From Nitrogeniibacter sp050293885 (GTDB lineage Bacteria > Pseudomonadota > Gammaproteobacteria > Burkholderiales > Rhodocyclaceae): a stretch of 64,000 bases of DNA. Where the stretch lies: the NCBI GenBank assembly GCA_050293885.1, contig JBNKNO010000001.1, positions 1 to 64,000 of the forward strand, given 5' to 3'. The notes beneath the pieces are model-generated. The model saw only the letters and a program-made list of their open reading frames with translations. It was not told the DNA's origin and did no database searches. Positions within the stretch are counted from its first letter, which is position 1. Each line of letters opens with the position of its first letter. Of the stretch, positions 1 through 7,852 are shown piece by piece. A program made the position numbers and the translations under genes.

Positions 1-26
1 AGGTGCAGGAAGAAGTCGATGAGCAT
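1..26 (-). CDS. Start of a probable VWA/CoxE-like protein (partial)
   Basis: Reading leftwards from an ATG at 26-24, the window keeps only about eight codons (MLIDFFLH). This short hydrophobic, aromatic start resembles the N-terminus of CoxE-like von Willebrand factor A proteins that are commonly encoded just behind a MoxR ATPase. It begins 13 bases after the stop of the TIR gene, so it would be the fourth gene of the MoxR-led cluster. The identification rests on very few residues plus context. No clear Shine-Dalgarno is visible. Confidence 0.45.
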
Positions 27-39
27 GGGGTGAGCGTGA

Positions 40-1971
40 TCAGTGCGTCTTGTATTCGATCAGTTCGATCACGTCGCGTTCGATCTCAGGCCCGGCGGCG
101 GCGAGGACGATCCGCTCCATTTTTACGTAGCGCTTGGCTTTGGGCGAATACCACAGGGTGAGTTTCACGTTGGTGGGTTCGATCTCGGCCTCGATCTGGC
201 TGCCACTTTGCCGGCGTTGCGACAGGACGAGGACTTCAACGGTCTGAAAGGTGCCGGCCGGCACCGTGACGTTGCCGCGCCCGACGAGCTTGGCGTGAGT
301 GCGCCAGTTGCCCCATTGGCGATTCATTTCGGGGGTGCGAATGCCCGCCCATTGTCCCTCGCGAAGGGCGCCGGAGGTGGCGAACCAGGGCGAGAACTCC
401 CAGCCCAGCCACACCCACTCGACGAACGCGGCTGACGCGTTGCTCGAACGTTTGCTCCCGCCGGGTCGACGGTCGGGAGCCAGTTGCGTCATGGTTTCGT
501 AGATCAGGTCGTTTTCGACCTTGTCAACGGTGACCGCGACGGTGCGCTTGGGGCTGTTGGCCCATTTGCCGCGCATGCGATAGACCCAAGTGTCGCCGGG
601 GGCGGGCAGTTTCTGGTTGGTCGGGGCGGCAACGGCGGGTGCGGCCGGTTCGGCGGTCAGCGTCTTCGTTATCTTGCCGCCCGCGTTTTCGGCCACCAGC
701 GTCAGGCGCGTGCTGTTGCCGAGCTTGACGCTCACGCAGGCGCCGGTGGTGTTGCTCAGGCGCCCGGGGGTGGGGTTGAGGTGGAGGGTGTCTGCCCCGC
801 TGACCCGGTAGCACACCTTGGCGCCCCCGTCTTCGGGGAACGCGCTGAGGGCGGCGATCTGAGGCTTTGCAGGCGCGGGAGAAGGTGTGGGCGCGGGTGC
901 CGGCGTGGGCGCCGCGTTGACCTGTGGCGCCGTTTCACTCGGGGCGGGGGGCGCAACGGGGGGCGGGGTGACCGCGCGCCCGGTCAGGGTGAGTGCGACG
1001 GTGTTGTGTGCGCCTTTGGCGGTAAGCGTGGCCAAGTGCGCACCGGCTGCTGTGGGGCGATACTGCACCGATACGCTGCAGCTGCTGCCGTCGCGAAGAT
1101 TGCCGGAGCAGGTTTCCACCGGCATGGCGAACTGCGCGACATCTTCGCCAGCGAGGGTGAGTGTGACACCGGATTGTTCAGCGCCGCTGTTGTCGATGCG
1201 CCACTCCAGCAGCTTGCGTTCGCCGGTGCTCAGTTGGCCAAAGTCCAGTGAGCTCGTCGGTGCTGCGAGGACGGGCTGCGGTGTGGATTCGGGGGGCGTC
1301 GTGTCCGTTGGGGCCGGCGCGACCACCGGTGGGTTCGTGGTGGGGTCGTCGCCCATGAGGCTGCTCGTCAGCCAGGCGCCGACGGCCACGGCGGCGATAC
1401 CCAGCCCGAGCCACAGCGGCGTGCGGCGGGTGGCGGTGGTGGTGGCGGCCGTGTCTTGCGCGGGGGCTTCGGCGACCGGGGCGGTGGGCGGTGGGGTGTC
1501 CGCGCCGGGGGTGTCGAGAATCTTCTCCAGCGTGCGGATCAATTCGCCCGAGGTGGCATCCCATTGCTTGTGGGTCAGTTCCACCGCTTGTCGTCGCACC
1601 AGTGACTGCAGGTCTTCCGGCAGGTCGTCGAGATTGGGCATGGCGGCGCCGTCGAGCAGCACCGGCACCACGCGGATATCGCGCTTGAGTGCGGCGCTGG
1701 TTTCCAAGCGGATGAAGTCGTTGGGGTCGTCGAGGCGTCGTCGGCCTTGCGCGTCGGTGATGTCCAGCCACTCGTCGCCGATGAGCGCGATCAACACCCG
1801 GCAGGACTCGACCGCCTTTTCGATGGCCACGACGAAATCGGTGCCCGGCTCGATATGCTCGACATCCATGAACACGCGCTCGGCACCGAAGTGGCTCACG
1901 AGTCGGTCGTACAGACGCCCGGCGTAACCTGCCGAGTCGTCGCGTCGGTAGCTGATGAAGATGCCGTCCAC
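40..1971 (-). CDS. Membrane-spanning TIR-domain protein
   Basis: A 643-residue protein starting at GTG (1971-1969); GAGGGC lies about 8-10 bases upstream. Residues 1-150 form a bacterial TIR domain (FISYRRDD start, FMDVE strand). Glu90 in the stretch DFIRLE is the expected catalytic glutamate of NADase TIRs. A Pro/Thr/Ala linker leads to one transmembrane helix at about 186-206. The remainder, presumably periplasmic, has a proline/threonine spacer, an ASH/choice-of-anchor-like beta domain (about 235-335), a second Ig-like segment (about 372-445) and a beta-rich C-terminal domain (about 460-640). A cytosolic TIR joined to a large extracytoplasmic region suggests signalling across the membrane. 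It sits between the MoxR/small-membrane-protein genes and the probable VWA gene. NAD cleavage is inferred from the family only. Confidence 0.85.
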   Translation of the reverse strand: MDGIFISYRRDDSAGYAGRLYDRLVSHFGAERVFMDVEHIEPGTDFVVAIEKAVESCRVLIALIGDEWLDITDAQGRRRLDDPNDFIRLETSAALKRDIRVVPVLLDGAAMPNLDDLPEDLQSLVRRQAVELTHKQWDATSGELIRTLEKILDTPGADTPPPTAPVAEAPAQDTAATTTATRRTPLWLGLGIAAVAVGAWLTSSLMGDDPTTNPPVVAPAPTDTTPPESTPQPVLAAPTSSLDFGQLSTGERKLLEWRIDNSGAEQSGVTLTLAGEDVAQFAMPVETCSGNLRDGSSCSVSVQYRPTAAGAHLATLTAKGAHNTVALTLTGRAVTPPPVAPPAPSETAPQVNAAPTPAPAPTPSPAPAKPQIAALSAFPEDGGAKVCYRVSGADTLHLNPTPGRLSNTTGACVSVKLGNSTRLTLVAENAGGKITKTLTAEPAAPAVAAPTNQKLPAPGDTWVYRMRGKWANSPKRTVAVTVDKVENDLIYETMTQLAPDRRPGGSKRSSNASAAFVEWVWLGWEFSPWFATSGALREGQWAGIRTPEMNRQWGNWRTHAKLVGRGNVTVPAGTFQTVEVLVLSQRRQSGSQIEAEIEPTNVKLTLWYSPKAKRYVKMERIVLAAAGPEIERDVIELIEYKTH

Positions 1972-2036
1972 TGGGTGCTGCCCTCATGACCATGTGCTGC
2001 AAGCATAGCGCCTGCGCGCGGGGGTCGGAACCCGTG

Positions 2037-2270
2037 TCAGTCAGTTTCCTCGCGCCGGTGCCGCAGTTTTTCGGCAAACGCGTGCTGCAGCCCCCACACG
2101 CAGGCCGCGAAGACAAGCAGGGCGCCGATGCCGAGCACGAGGCCGGCGTTGGCGCTGAGCGGCAGGGGCGGGGACTCGGGCTGGCGCGCGGCGACGAAGC
2201 TGCCCAGTCCATAAACGGCGGCAATGGGCGATAGCGCGGTGCCCAAGGCAAACATAGCGAGTTTCGACAT
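2037..2270 (-). CDS. Small two-helix membrane protein, unknown function
   Basis: A 77-residue protein with a good ribosome site (GGGAGC, six bases before ATG). Two hydrophobic helices lie at about residues 4-27 and 41-63, followed by a charged tail (KLRHRREETD). I do not recognise a family. It starts 10 bases after the MoxR ATPase stop and ends 65 bases before the TIR gene, so it is probably cotranscribed with both. It could be a membrane anchor or sensor partner for them, which is inference from position. Confidence 0.7.
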   Translation of the reverse strand: MSKLAMFALGTALSPIAAVYGLGSFVAARQPESPPLPLSANAGLVLGIGALLVFAACVWGLQHAFAEKLRHRREETD

Positions 2271-2280
2271 CGTTGCTCCC

Positions 2281-3123
2281 TCAGCGATTGCGTCGATTCA
2301 TGAACACCAGGCGTTCGAACAAATGCACGTCCTGCTCGTTTTTCAGCAAGGCGCCGTGCAAGGGGGGCAGGGCATCCGCCTCTTCCTTCGACTGCAGCGC
2401 CGTGGGCGGAATGTCTTCGGCCACCAGCAGTTTGAGCCAGTCGATGAGCTCCGAGGTGGACGGCTTCTTCTTCAGGCCGGCAATCTCGCGCAGGCCAAAG
2501 AACACCTCCAGCGCCTCTTTGAGCATCTCCTGCTTGATGTTCGGGAAGTGCACATCGACGATGGCCTGCATGGTGTCCCGATCCGGAAACTGGATGTAGT
2601 GGAAGAAGCAGCGGCGCAGGAAGGCGTCCGGCAGCTCCTTTTCGTTGTTGGAGGTGATGAACACGATCGGCCGATGCCTGGCGCGTACCGTCTCGCGCGT
2701 CTCGTACACATGGAATTCCATGCGGTCGAGCTCGCGCAGCAAATCGTTGGGAAACTCGATATCGGCCTTGTCGACCTCGTCGATCAACACCACGCAGGGC
2801 CGATCCTGCTCGAAAGCCTGCCACAGCACGCCCTTGACGATGTAGTTGGCGATGTCCTTGACGCGGTCGTCGCCCAGTTGCGAATCGCGCAGGCGCGACA
2901 CCGCGTCGTACTCGTACAGGCCCTGCTGCGCCTTGGTGGTCGACTTGATATGCCACTGCAGCAGCGGCACGCCCAGCGCGTTGGCCACCTCCTCCGCCAG
3001 CATGGTCTTGCCCGTGCCGGGCTCGCCTTTGATGAGCAGCGGGCGTTGCAGCGTGATGGCGGCATTGACCGCCAGCTTGAGATCGTCCGTGGCGACGTAG
3101 GTGTCGCTGCCGTCAAAACGCAT
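2281..3123 (-). CDS. MoxR-family AAA+ ATPase
   Basis: A 280-residue AAA+ ATPase of the MoxR type. Walker A is GEPGTGKT (about residues 33-40), Walker B is VVLIDEVDKAD (about 110-120), sensor 1 is FITSNNEKELP, and an arginine-rich FLRRCFF segment follows. Such proteins act as chaperone-like ATPases that deliver or activate metal centres or protein complexes, usually with a VWA/MIDAS partner. This member resembles the CoxD-like branch. It is the first gene of a leftward run: small membrane protein, TIR protein, probable VWA protein. The gene is divergent from the esterase at 3289. Confidence 0.9.
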   Translation of the reverse strand: MRFDGSDTYVATDDLKLAVNAAITLQRPLLIKGEPGTGKTMLAEEVANALGVPLLQWHIKSTTKAQQGLYEYDAVSRLRDSQLGDDRVKDIANYIVKGVLWQAFEQDRPCVVLIDEVDKADIEFPNDLLRELDRMEFHVYETRETVRARHRPIVFITSNNEKELPDAFLRRCFFHYIQFPDRDTMQAIVDVHFPNIKQEMLKEALEVFFGLREIAGLKKKPSTSELIDWLKLLVAEDIPPTALQSKEEADALPPLHGALLKNEQDVHLFERLVFMNRRNR

Positions 3124-3288
3124 GTGCTATCTCGAATGCCATCTGGAACGAGCCATTATAGGGAATCGCATCCGCTGAGGTGTGGCGATACGAACGATCG
3201 TTTGATTTCCTCGGGCCGAGCGGCTAGTTTAGAAAAAGTCGCGTGGCAGGGGCGCGGCGCGTCCACATAATAATGGAGGAGAAACCTC

Positions 3289-4239
3289 ATGTTCAAAGCG
3301 CGTTTGGCACTGGCCGGTGCCTGCCTTGTGTTCGCCTCGTTCGCCAGTCACGCCGGCACCTTGGTGAGCAACTACTCGCAACTCGTCTTCTTCGGCGATA
3401 GCCTGTCCGACAACGGCAATGTGTTCGCCCTCAGCGGCGGCCTGTTTCCGCCGCCGCCTTATGTCAATGGGCGGTTCAGCAATGGCCCGGTCGCGGCCGA
3501 AACCATGGCCGATACGCTCGGCCTCACACTTACCGACTTCGCCTTCGGTGGCGCCAAGACCGGCGCCGATATCAACGGCAACGACAACTTCCGCTCGGAT
3601 CTGGGCCTCAACGGTACCGGCATGCAGGCCCAGGTCGGCATGTTCGCCGCCGCGCTCGGCGGTGGTGCTGCCGACGCCAATGCGCTCTACGGCGTGTGGG
3701 GCGGGCCCAACGACTATTTCGAAGCCGGCCTCACTCCGCCCGAATCGGTCGCCAATCTCATGACCATCGTCAGCGACCTGTATGCGCTGGGTGCCCGCAA
3801 TTTCTTCCTGCCCAACCTGCCCGATCTTGGCCTCACGGCGGAATTTGTCGGTACGCCGTTGCAGGCACAGATGACCTTTGTCTCGCAGACCTTCAACAGC
3901 CTGCTCGACACCGAAGTCATGACGCTCGGCCTCAGCCTGCCCGACGCCAGCATCGTCACTTTCGATACCTTCAACTTCCTGCGCGATGTCGTCACCAGTC
4001 CGGCGGATTTCGGCTTCAGCAACGTTGCTGAAGCCTGCCTGGACAACCTTGCCTGCGTGCTCGACCCTACGGTGCAAGACACCTACCTGTTCTGGGATGG
4101 CGTCCACCCGACCACCGCCGCGCATGCCCAGCTGGGCCTCGCGTTCGCGCAGGCGGTCGCGGTGCCGGAACCGGCGAGTCTTGCGCTCGTGATGGGTGCG
4201 TTGAGCGCGTTGGGTTGGTCTCGGGGCAAGCGACGATAG
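3289..4239 (+). CDS. Secreted GDSL esterase/lipase with PEP-CTERM anchor
   Basis: A 316-residue SGNH hydrolase with a strong ribosome site (GGAGGAG). A Sec signal peptide (about residues 1-22) is followed by block I FFGDSLSDNGN with nucleophile Ser38, block III WGGPNDYF and the block V catalytic pair DGVHPT. The C-terminus is a textbook PEP-CTERM sorting signal: VPEPAS, a hydrophobic helix, then a basic tail. Proteins with this tail are processed by an exosortase and are linked to exopolysaccharide and biofilm surfaces, so the genome should encode EpsH/XrtA. The likely role is extracellular ester hydrolysis; the substrate is unknown. Confidence 0.92.
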   Translation: MFKARLALAGACLVFASFASHAGTLVSNYSQLVFFGDSLSDNGNVFALSGGLFPPPPYVNGRFSNGPVAAETMADTLGLTLTDFAFGGAKTGADINGNDNFRSDLGLNGTGMQAQVGMFAAALGGGAADANALYGVWGGPNDYFEAGLTPPESVANLMTIVSDLYALGARNFFLPNLPDLGLTAEFVGTPLQAQMTFVSQTFNSLLDTEVMTLGLSLPDASIVTFDTFNFLRDVVTSPADFGFSNVAEACLDNLACVLDPTVQDTYLFWDGVHPTTAAHAQLGLAFAQAVAVPEPASLALVMGALSALGWSRGKRR

Positions 4240-4261
4240 CGTCGAGCTCTCCATTTGCGAC

Positions 4262-4285
4262 AAACCGCCTTACCGGGCGGTTTTT
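4262..4285 (+). terminator. Intrinsic terminator after the GDSL esterase gene
   Basis: Stem AAACCGCC (4262-4269) pairs with GGCGGTTT (4276-4283) across a six-base loop, and the 3' arm runs into a five-T tract. It lies 23 bases after the esterase stop. Confidence 0.8.
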
Positions 4286-4405
4286 GCGCATCGCCGCATA
4301 GGATGGAAGGCGGTACATGAATTTCATCGGCGATTTGTATTCGCACACTGTCTGGCTCGCGATTATTCCCCTGTTGGCAGGGCAGTACCGTCGGCGTATT
4401 AGAAG

Positions 4406-4485
4406 CTACTGATTCCGAAAAGAAAATTGTGCATCGCAGCGAAGCGAGAATCGTTTGCATCTTGGCGCTTGCAGCCCTTAGAATC
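4406..4485. repeat. 80-bp direct repeat, copy 1 (likely assembly duplicate)
   Basis: These 80 bases are identical to 4493-4572, with only one extra base and six Ns between the copies. A perfect duplication touching a gap on both sides is the signature of two contig ends that overlap but were scaffolded instead of merged. In the real genome this sequence probably occurs once. Confidence 0.85.
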
Positions 4486-4486
4486 A

Positions 4487-4492
4487 NNNNNN
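4487..4492. other. Assembly gap (6 N)
   Basis: Six Ns between the two 80-bp copies. The intergenic stretch 4240-4617 holds nothing else recognisable apart from the terminator at its start, the repeat pair and the promoter-like site at its end. Confidence 0.95.
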
Positions 4493-4572
4493 CTACTGAT
4501 TCCGAAAAGAAAATTGTGCATCGCAGCGAAGCGAGAATCGTTTGCATCTTGGCGCTTGCAGCCCTTAGAATC
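4493..4572. repeat. 80-bp direct repeat, copy 2
   Basis: Identical to 4406-4485. This copy leads directly into the cytochrome gene and contains its candidate promoter, so it is likely the authentic one. Confidence 0.85.
4542..4571 (+). promoter_or_regulatory. Candidate sigma-70 promoter for the cytochrome c pair
   Basis: TTGCAT (4542-4547) and TAGAAT (4566-4571) are separated by 18 bases, and the first cytochrome ATG lies 46 bases downstream. The match is moderate. Confidence 0.45.
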
Positions 4573-4617
4573 GACCGGCCGTTTCCGATTCCCCCCCAAC
4601 CCGACAGAGGAGTTTTC

Positions 4618-4938
4618 ATGAAGGGACAACGGTTTATCGTTGCAGCGATGCTGGTGGCTGCGTCCGCATCAACATGGGCAGCCAAGGGTGACGCCGAGGC
4701 CGCAAAACAAAAAATTTCCATGTGTGTGGGCTGTCATGGCATCCCGGGATATCGCACTGCGTTCCCGTCTGTGTATCACGTACCCAAGCTGGGTGGTCAG
4801 CATCCGGCCTATATCGTCGCGGCGCTCAAGGCATACAAGAATGGCGACCGTAGCCACCCGACAATGCAGGGCATTGCGGCTAGTCTGAGCGATCAGGACA
4901 TGGCCGATCTCGCTGCCTACTATGGGGGTAAGAAATAA
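4618..4938 (+). CDS. Small periplasmic c-type cytochrome (first of pair)
   Basis: A 106-residue protein starting at ATG 4618, behind a GAGGAG ribosome site. The in-frame codons upstream read through the assembly gap and are not coding. It has a cleavable signal peptide (to about residue 21, ending TWAA), one haem c motif CVGCH and a likely axial methionine in HPTMQG. It belongs to the class I c553/c4-like family of soluble electron carriers. The stop overlaps the next cytochrome's start (TAATG), so the two are translationally coupled and could feed the same terminal oxidase or reductase. The partner is not identifiable here. Confidence 0.88.
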   Translation: MKGQRFIVAAMLVAASASTWAAKGDAEAAKQKISMCVGCHGIPGYRTAFPSVYHVPKLGGQHPAYIVAALKAYKNGDRSHPTMQGIAASLSDQDMADLAAYYGGKK

Positions 4939-5258
4939 TGAGTCAGAAGTGGATTGCCAGTATCGCGATCGCGCTGGCCTGTTCCCCGGCGTTTGCGGGC
5001 GGAGATCCGGTGGCCGGCAAGGAAAAGTCTGCGCTGTGCGCCGCGTGCCACGGCGAGACGGGTGTGAGCCGGGCGCCCAACTTTCCGAAACTGGCGGGGC
5101 AGAATGCGGATTACATCGTCCGTGCGCTCATCGACTACAAGTCGGGCAAGCGCAAGAACCCGATCATGGGTGGTCAGGTGGCCAATCTGACGGCTGAAGA
5201 CATGGCCGATCTGGCTGCGTATTTCTCTGCTCAGGAAGGTTTGAGCGTCAAGCGCTGA
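4938..5258 (+). CDS. Small periplasmic c-type cytochrome (second of pair)
   Basis: A 106-residue protein with a signal peptide (to about residue 20, SPAFA), haem motif CAACH and likely axial Met in NPIMGG. It shares the LxxxDMADLAAY C-terminal helix with the preceding cytochrome, so the two look like a tandem duplication, equivalent to the two halves of a dihaem cytochrome c4. Its start overlaps the upstream stop by one base. A strong terminator follows, defining a two-gene operon. Confidence 0.9.
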   Translation: MSQKWIASIAIALACSPAFAGGDPVAGKEKSALCAACHGETGVSRAPNFPKLAGQNADYIVRALIDYKSGKRKNPIMGGQVANLTAEDMADLAAYFSAQEGLSVKR

Positions 5259-5282
5259 TCATCGGGACGGAAAACGGCAGAA

Positions 5283-5308
5283 AGGCGGGCGTGAGTGCCC
5301 GCCTTTTT
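5283..5308 (+). terminator. Intrinsic terminator after the cytochrome operon
   Basis: AGGCGGGC (5283-5290) pairs with GCCCGCCT (5297-5304) across a six-base loop; the 3' arm runs into a T tract ending at 5308. Confidence 0.9.
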
Positions 5309-5353
5309 GCTTGTGTGGCGTCTTGATTTGTCAGTGGCGGGTCGAAATCTGTC

Positions 5354-5782
5354 CTATATTCCGGCGCGCTTTCTGACGGCGTCCACATACGCGGCACCGT
5401 CTGGCGGTTGCCGGTCTCGTTGCGCCCGCCAGATGGTTTCGCCGAGGCATTCGAGCACTTCGTGCAGGGCATCGTGACGATTGCCCGAGCGAAGCTGAAG
5501 CTGCGCGAACGCGGCCTTGAGGCCGGGGGGCTGATCGATGGACAGTTGTTCTTCGACGGCCAAGTGCAGCGACAGGTGCAGGAAGGGGTTGATTTGCCCG
5601 TCGTCCGGCGAGAAATCCTTGTCGATGGCGTCCGGGTCTTCGAGAAACGCGTGATATTCCGGGTGCAAACCGGCGATGTCCACGAACAGGCTTTCCATGG
5701 GCGTCATGACGCTGCCTTCGCGGTGTTTCTTCCACGCGTCGATGAAGAATTGTCGGGCCTGGTCTCGGCTTGGATCGAACAT
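5354..5782 (-). CDS. DUF1841 family protein
   Basis: A 142-residue soluble protein that matches the DUF1841 family: an N-terminal MFDPSRDQARQFF, a central HLSLHLAVEEQLSID segment, and a C-terminal helix around HEVLECLGE. The family is common in beta- and gammaproteobacteria and has no assigned function. It starts four bases after the nth stop and is probably the last gene of the rnf-nth operon. The histidine- and acid-rich core might bind metal, but that is a guess. Confidence 0.85.
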   Translation of the reverse strand: MFDPSRDQARQFFIDAWKKHREGSVMTPMESLFVDIAGLHPEYHAFLEDPDAIDKDFSPDDGQINPFLHLSLHLAVEEQLSIDQPPGLKAAFAQLQLRSGNRHDALHEVLECLGETIWRAQRDRQPPDGAAYVDAVRKRAGI

Positions 5783-5786
5783 GGGC

Positions 5787-6458
5787 TCAGCCTGAAATGG
5801 GGGAGTCGGGGGGGATGTCGGTCTTGTCGCGGAAATTGCACACGTCGCGCACCAGGCATTCGCCGCACTTGGGTTTGCGCGCCGTGCAGATGTAGCGGCC
5901 GTGCAGAATCAGCCAGTGGTGCGCATCGAGCAGGTAGTCCTTGGGCACGCGCTTGAGCAGGCGTTGCTCGACTTCGTCCACGGTTTTCCCTGCAGCCAGT
6001 CCGGTGCGATTGGCGAGCCGAAAGATGTGGGTGTCGACGGCCATGGCCGGTTGGCGAAAGATGGTGTTGAGCACCACGTTGGCGGTCTTGCGGCCGACAC
6101 CGGGGAGCGCCACCAGCGCCTCGCGGGTGTCCGGGACTTCGCCGCCGTGGCGTTCGAGCAGCAGATGGCTGAGGGCGGCGACGTTCTTGGCCTTGTTGCG
6201 GAACAGGCCGATGGTCTTGATGTGTGCGGCAATGCCTTCTTCGCCGAGCGTGACCATGGCTTCGGGCGTCGGCGCGGCGGCGAACAGGCCGCGCGTGGCG
6301 AGGTTGACGCTCTTGTCGGTGGCCTGCGCCGAGAGCACGACGGCCACCAGCAGCTGGTAGGGCGAAGCGTATTCGAGCTCGGTCTGGGGCGCCGGGTTGG
6401 CGGCAGCGAAACGCGCGAACATCTGCGCGATGGCATCGCGGGTCATGGGGCGTGCCAT
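5787..6458 (-). CDS. nth: Endonuclease III
   Basis: A 223-residue bifunctional DNA glycosylase/AP lyase for oxidised pyrimidines (base excision repair). The helix-hairpin-helix LPGVGRKTA contains the catalytic lysine (GRKTA), and the following VDTHIFR supplies the catalytic aspartate. The C-terminal [4Fe-4S] ligands fit C-x6-C-x2-C-x5-C. Length is normal for the family (E. coli 211). The start at 6458 is two bases from the rnfE stop; a second ATG four codons in is possible. Linkage to rnf is also seen in E. coli. Confidence 0.96.
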   Translation of the reverse strand: MARPMTRDAIAQMFARFAAANPAPQTELEYASPYQLLVAVVLSAQATDKSVNLATRGLFAAAPTPEAMVTLGEEGIAAHIKTIGLFRNKAKNVAALSHLLLERHGGEVPDTREALVALPGVGRKTANVVLNTIFRQPAMAVDTHIFRLANRTGLAAGKTVDEVEQRLLKRVPKDYLLDAHHWLILHGRYICTARKPKCGECLVRDVCNFRDKTDIPPDSPISG

Positions 6459-6460
6459 GT

Positions 6461-7153
6461 TCAGGCCTCCGCGACGGCGTCCTCGGGCGGCGGCACGGCG
6501 GCCGGCGCGTTGTGTTTGCGCTCGCTGGCGCGCTGGTTGATCCAGTTGTAGGCGGCGATCAGGCAGCCGAGGGCGAAGAACGCACCGGGCGGCAGCACGG
6601 CGATGAGAAAACCGGGGTAGTCGCCGTCGAGCACGTTGATGGCGCTGGCGTCGGGGAAGATCAGGTCGATGCCGCCGAACAGCGTGCCGGCGCCGATGAA
6701 CTCACGCATGGCGCCCAGCACCGCCAACACCCACAACAGGCCGACGCCTTGCGCGATGCCGTCGAAGATGGAAGCGACCGGGTTGTTCTTGGCGGCGAAG
6801 GCCTCGATGCGCGCCAGCACGATGCAATTGGTGACGATCAGCGGAATGAAGATGCCGAGCACCAGATACAGCCCATGCAGATAGGCGTTGAACAGCAGGT
6901 CGACCACCGTGACCAGCGAGGCGATGACGAGAATGAAGACCGGGATGCGGATCTCGTAGGGAATGAAGTTGCGCAGAACGGCGACGCCGAAGTTCGCCAT
7001 CGCCATGACCAGAATGGTTGCCACGCCGAGGCTGACCGCATTGACCATGGTGGTGCTCACCGCCAGGATGGGGCACAGCCCCAGCAGCTGTACCAGTCCG
7101 GGGTTCTGCTTCCACAGGCCGTTGATCCAGTTTTCGCGATGGAATTCGCTCAT
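6461..7153 (-). CDS. rnfE: Rnf complex membrane subunit E
   Basis: A 230-residue integral membrane protein of the RnfA/RnfE family with about six helices. It is recognisable from the N-terminal FHRENWINGLWKQNPGLVQLLGLCP and the internal LIVTNCIVLARIEAFA. RnfE and RnfA form the inverted pair that carries a membrane [2Fe-2S] centre in the ion-pumping ferredoxin:NAD oxidoreductase (Rnf, called Rsx in E. coli). Its start overlaps the rnfG stop by four bases. The C-terminal tail is charged and proline-rich (residues 205-230). Confidence 0.95.
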   Translation of the reverse strand: MSEFHRENWINGLWKQNPGLVQLLGLCPILAVSTTMVNAVSLGVATILVMAMANFGVAVLRNFIPYEIRIPVFILVIASLVTVVDLLFNAYLHGLYLVLGIFIPLIVTNCIVLARIEAFAAKNNPVASIFDGIAQGVGLLWVLAVLGAMREFIGAGTLFGGIDLIFPDASAINVLDGDYPGFLIAVLPPGAFFALGCLIAAYNWINQRASERKHNAPAAVPPPEDAVAEA

Positions 7154-7842
7154 TGGGCGTTTCCTCCTGCACGGCCATCATTGAAGAGAGTGCCGGTTTT
7201 CGTGGCGAACAAGGCGTCACGATGGGCGTTTGTCCAGCCGAGTGTGCGCGCCACGGCGGCGGTCACCGCGCGTGCGCTGATGGTCGCGCCGGTATGAAAA
7301 TCGAAGGCGCCGCCATCTTTCTTGACTTGCCAGGCCGTCTGCGGCGTCCGATCGAAGGAGGCGTTCTCGAACTGATCGATCCACGGGCTGGCCTTGTTGC
7401 GGTCTTTCTTGCGATCGACGTAGTCGCCCAGGCCCGGCGTTTCCTTGTGGTCGGTGACGCGCACACCCGAAATGCTGCCGTCGTTGCGCACCGCGACGAT
7501 GAGGCCGATGGTGCCGCCGTAGCCGTTGTTGGCGTGGGCCTCGACGATCAGCGCCACCGGTTGGCCGTTTTCGCGCGCGCGATACACCAGCCCGCCTTCG
7601 TCCAGCCCGAGCGCGTCGGTGGGTGGCAGTTTGAGCGCATCGTCGAGCAAGGCGTTGTTGTAGCTGTCGGGCGGCAGGATTTCGGCAATCAGCTTGTGTT
7701 TGACCTCGGCAATCGCGGCCTCGATGTCCGGCTTGGTCATGCGGTAGGTCATCGCCATGGCGGCGGTGAACAGGCCGGCAAACAAGGTGAGGATGGCGGC
7801 GGTGCGGGCGGCCGTGCGGACGGCGGTGTATTCGGTGCTCAT
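7150..7842 (-). CDS. rnfG: Rnf complex flavoprotein subunit G
   Basis: A 230-residue subunit with one N-terminal membrane helix (about residues 12-32) and a periplasmic FMN-binding domain. The covalent FMN attachment motif is FHTGATISARAV, with the threonine of the TGAT core esterified to FMN. GYGGTIGLIVAV and DHKETPGLGDYV are also typical. It passes electrons between the membrane subunits. It overlaps rnfE (ATGA) and lies ten bases from rnfD. Confidence 0.95.
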   Translation of the reverse strand: MSTEYTAVRTAARTAAILTLFAGLFTAAMAMTYRMTKPDIEAAIAEVKHKLIAEILPPDSYNNALLDDALKLPPTDALGLDEGGLVYRARENGQPVALIVEAHANNGYGGTIGLIVAVRNDGSISGVRVTDHKETPGLGDYVDRKKDRNKASPWIDQFENASFDRTPQTAWQVKKDGGAFDFHTGATISARAVTAAVARTLGWTNAHRDALFATKTGTLFNDGRAGGNAQ

Positions 7843-7852
7843 GTCCTTGCCC

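Noticed and set aside
1178..2956. A 592-codon minus-strand frame overlapping the TIR and MoxR genes
   Set aside because: It is a third-frame reading of the same strand, arginine- and proline-rich, without domains.
4429..4617. N-terminal extension of the first cytochrome through the gap
   Set aside because: It depends on translated Ns and duplicated sequence; the ribosome site and signal peptide fix the start at 4618.
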